From positions 1 to 5,360 of the forward strand of contig DCGU01000022.1 in NCBI GenBank assembly GCA_002315325.1: 5,360 bases of DNA. Direction: 5' to 3'. The notes below the pieces were generated by a model that did not search any database, was not told the DNA's origin, and saw only the letters and a list, made by a program, of their open reading frames with translations. The position numbers were made by a program, and so were the translations under genes. Below, piece by piece: positions 4,536 through 5,360 of the stretch. The DNA is from Clostridiales bacterium UBA1770. GTDB lineage: Bacteria; Bacillota; Clostridia; Oscillospirales; CAG-272. Numbering within the stretch: the stretch's first letter is position 1; every line of letters starts with the position of its first letter.

Positions 4536-5300
4536 ATGAAACACTTAAGAAGACTTCTTCCTGCTCTTTGCCTGCTCCTGATTTCGGCAATGTGCGCAGG
4601 AACGTCCACCTATGCATGGTTCTCTCTGAACAACAAGGTTGACGCAACCGGTATTAAAGTTAAGGCAAAAGCAACCGGCACGTTGGTCATTGACACTTCT
4701 TCGTTGAACTCTAATAGTAACGGTACCACGGTTGATTTGTCATCCGGTACTGATGCTATTGAACTCAAACCTGCCGTATATTCCGGCACAACGCCTTTGT
4801 TGAAAACGTTGTCCGCTTCTTATGCCGAGTGTATCGATAGTTCCACCGGTATTTTCTACTCTACGCCCAAAAAATCCGGCGATCCCACCGGTACGCCGAC
4901 CGATTCTCATTATACTGAAAGCGGTGTTGAGGAATGTTTTGTTAAGTATGACGTTTGGGTTGGGTATCAGGGTGAAACTGCTATCACCAGTGCAGCTTTC
5001 ACGATTACTGCTTCTGTTGCCTCCGGAAACGTTGAAAACGTACAGCGTGCCCTCTCTGTATTGTACAGTGTAGACGGCGGTACCACGTGGTATAACGAAT
5101 GCGTTGGTTCCGGTCAGGCAGTTACATTGGATAGTTTTGCTCCCGCTGCTGCTTCTGCCGGCGGTACGCACGTTATTGTAAAGGTATACTTCGATGGCTC
5201 TATGAATGATCCCGATGCTCCCGGTTGCCTGATTGTTCGCACCGGTTACATGTCCTTGAAAGACGTTACGCTGAAAATGGAGTTCACTTCTGCAAGCTAA
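4536..5300 (+). CDS. Exported TasA/camelysin-like fibre or matrix protein (254 aa)
   Basis: ATG at 4536 follows the AAGGAG RBS and begins a signal peptide: MKHLRRLL, hydrophobic core 9-20, then GTSTYAWFSLNNKVDATG (22-39). This resembles the TasA processing region (GTWAAF followed by SKDAT and GTLDL), with likely cleavage around residue 27 by a SipW-type peptidase; GTLVIDTS (48-55) matches the GTLDL position. The mature part is Ser/Thr/Gly/Val-rich with predicted beta strands: YDVWVGY (138-144), AAFTITASV, HVIVKVYFDG (212-221), and a C-terminal VTLKMEF strand (244-250). Four mature Cys (99, 134, 189, 231). Codons end mostly in T (GTT, GCT, GGT), unlike the two preceding genes, suggesting high expression as a major subunit. 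It probably assembles outside the cell as a fibre or biofilm-matrix component; the family call is by eye and the assembly role is inferred. Confidence 0.82.
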   Translation: MKHLRRLLPALCLLLISAMCAGTSTYAWFSLNNKVDATGIKVKAKATGTLVIDTSSLNSNSNGTTVDLSSGTDAIELKPAVYSGTTPLLKTLSASYAECIDSSTGIFYSTPKKSGDPTGTPTDSHYTESGVEECFVKYDVWVGYQGETAITSAAFTITASVASGNVENVQRALSVLYSVDGGTTWYNECVGSGQAVTLDSFAPAAASAGGTHVIVKVYFDGSMNDPDAPGCLIVRTGYMSLKDVTLKMEFTSAS

Positions 5301-5313
5301 TGTTTAAAGTATC

Positions 5314-5343
5314 CCGGGGACCGATTTCGGTCCCCGGTTTTTT
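5314..5343 (+). terminator. Intrinsic terminator closing the operon
   Basis: CCGGGGACCG (5314-5323), loop ATTT, CGGTCCCCGG (5328-5337), then six T (5338-5343). It starts 13 bp after the stop codon of the TasA-like gene. Confidence 0.96.
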
Positions 5344-5360
5344 GGTGTGTCGGGCATGAC

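Noticed and set aside
4740..5171. 143-codon open frame on the minus strand
   Set aside because: It is the antisense shadow of the exported TasA-like gene and has no RBS or recognisable domain.

Overview
The window looks like chromosomal DNA from a low-to-mid GC, Gram-positive gut-type Clostridia (probably Oscillospirales or a neighbouring order). This is inferred from strong AGGAG-type ribosome binding sites, consensus sigma-A promoter hexamers, a class I cyclic-di-GMP riboswitch, TasA-like exported proteins with a TYAWF signal-peptide motif, and dispersed hairpin repeats of a style I associate with such genomes. No phylogenetic marker gene is present, so the assignment is tentative.

Left part (1-1215): a dispersed 67-bp repeat at the very edge, a short array of triloop hairpins separated by TTCAT(T), an AT-rich promoter tract, and one monocistronic gene (401-1159) for a secreted protein of unknown function. 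The gene ends at a near-perfect intrinsic terminator (1181-1215).

Middle part (1216-2470): about 1.25 kb with no credible gene. It holds a longer array of short hairpins with TTCATT/ATCATTT spacers (1277-1566), a non-coding tract, several copies of the edge repeat family in both orientations, two hairpins sharing one 9-bp stem, and a large imperfect hairpin (2376-2427). The two best repeat copies (1-67 and 2254-2320) are inverted, 66/67 identical, and bracket the whole left segment including the secreted-protein gene.

Right part (2471-5343): a probable c-di-GMP-controlled operon. A consensus promoter (TTGACA, 17 bp, TATAAT) drives a leader with a 5' hairpin, a GEMM-I/c-di-GMP-I aptamer and an overlapping intrinsic terminator. 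Three genes follow: (i) a 291-aa cytoplasmic protein with a complete EAL-like layout but every recognisable catalytic motif replaced; (ii) a 266-aa protein with one membrane helix and an outside beta-rich domain like TasA/camelysin-type proteins; (iii) a 254-aa exported TasA-like protein with a SipW-type signal region, whose gene has its own strong RBS and T-ending codons suggesting high expression. A GC-rich terminator closes the unit at 5314-5343.

Working model (inference): high c-di-GMP lets transcription read through the leader and produces a surface fibre or biofilm-matrix protein, a membrane-anchored partner and a cytoplasmic degenerate EAL protein that may sense or transmit the same signal. 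No SipW-type signal peptidase, sortase, cyclase or active phosphodiesterase is present here, so such partners would have to lie outside the window.
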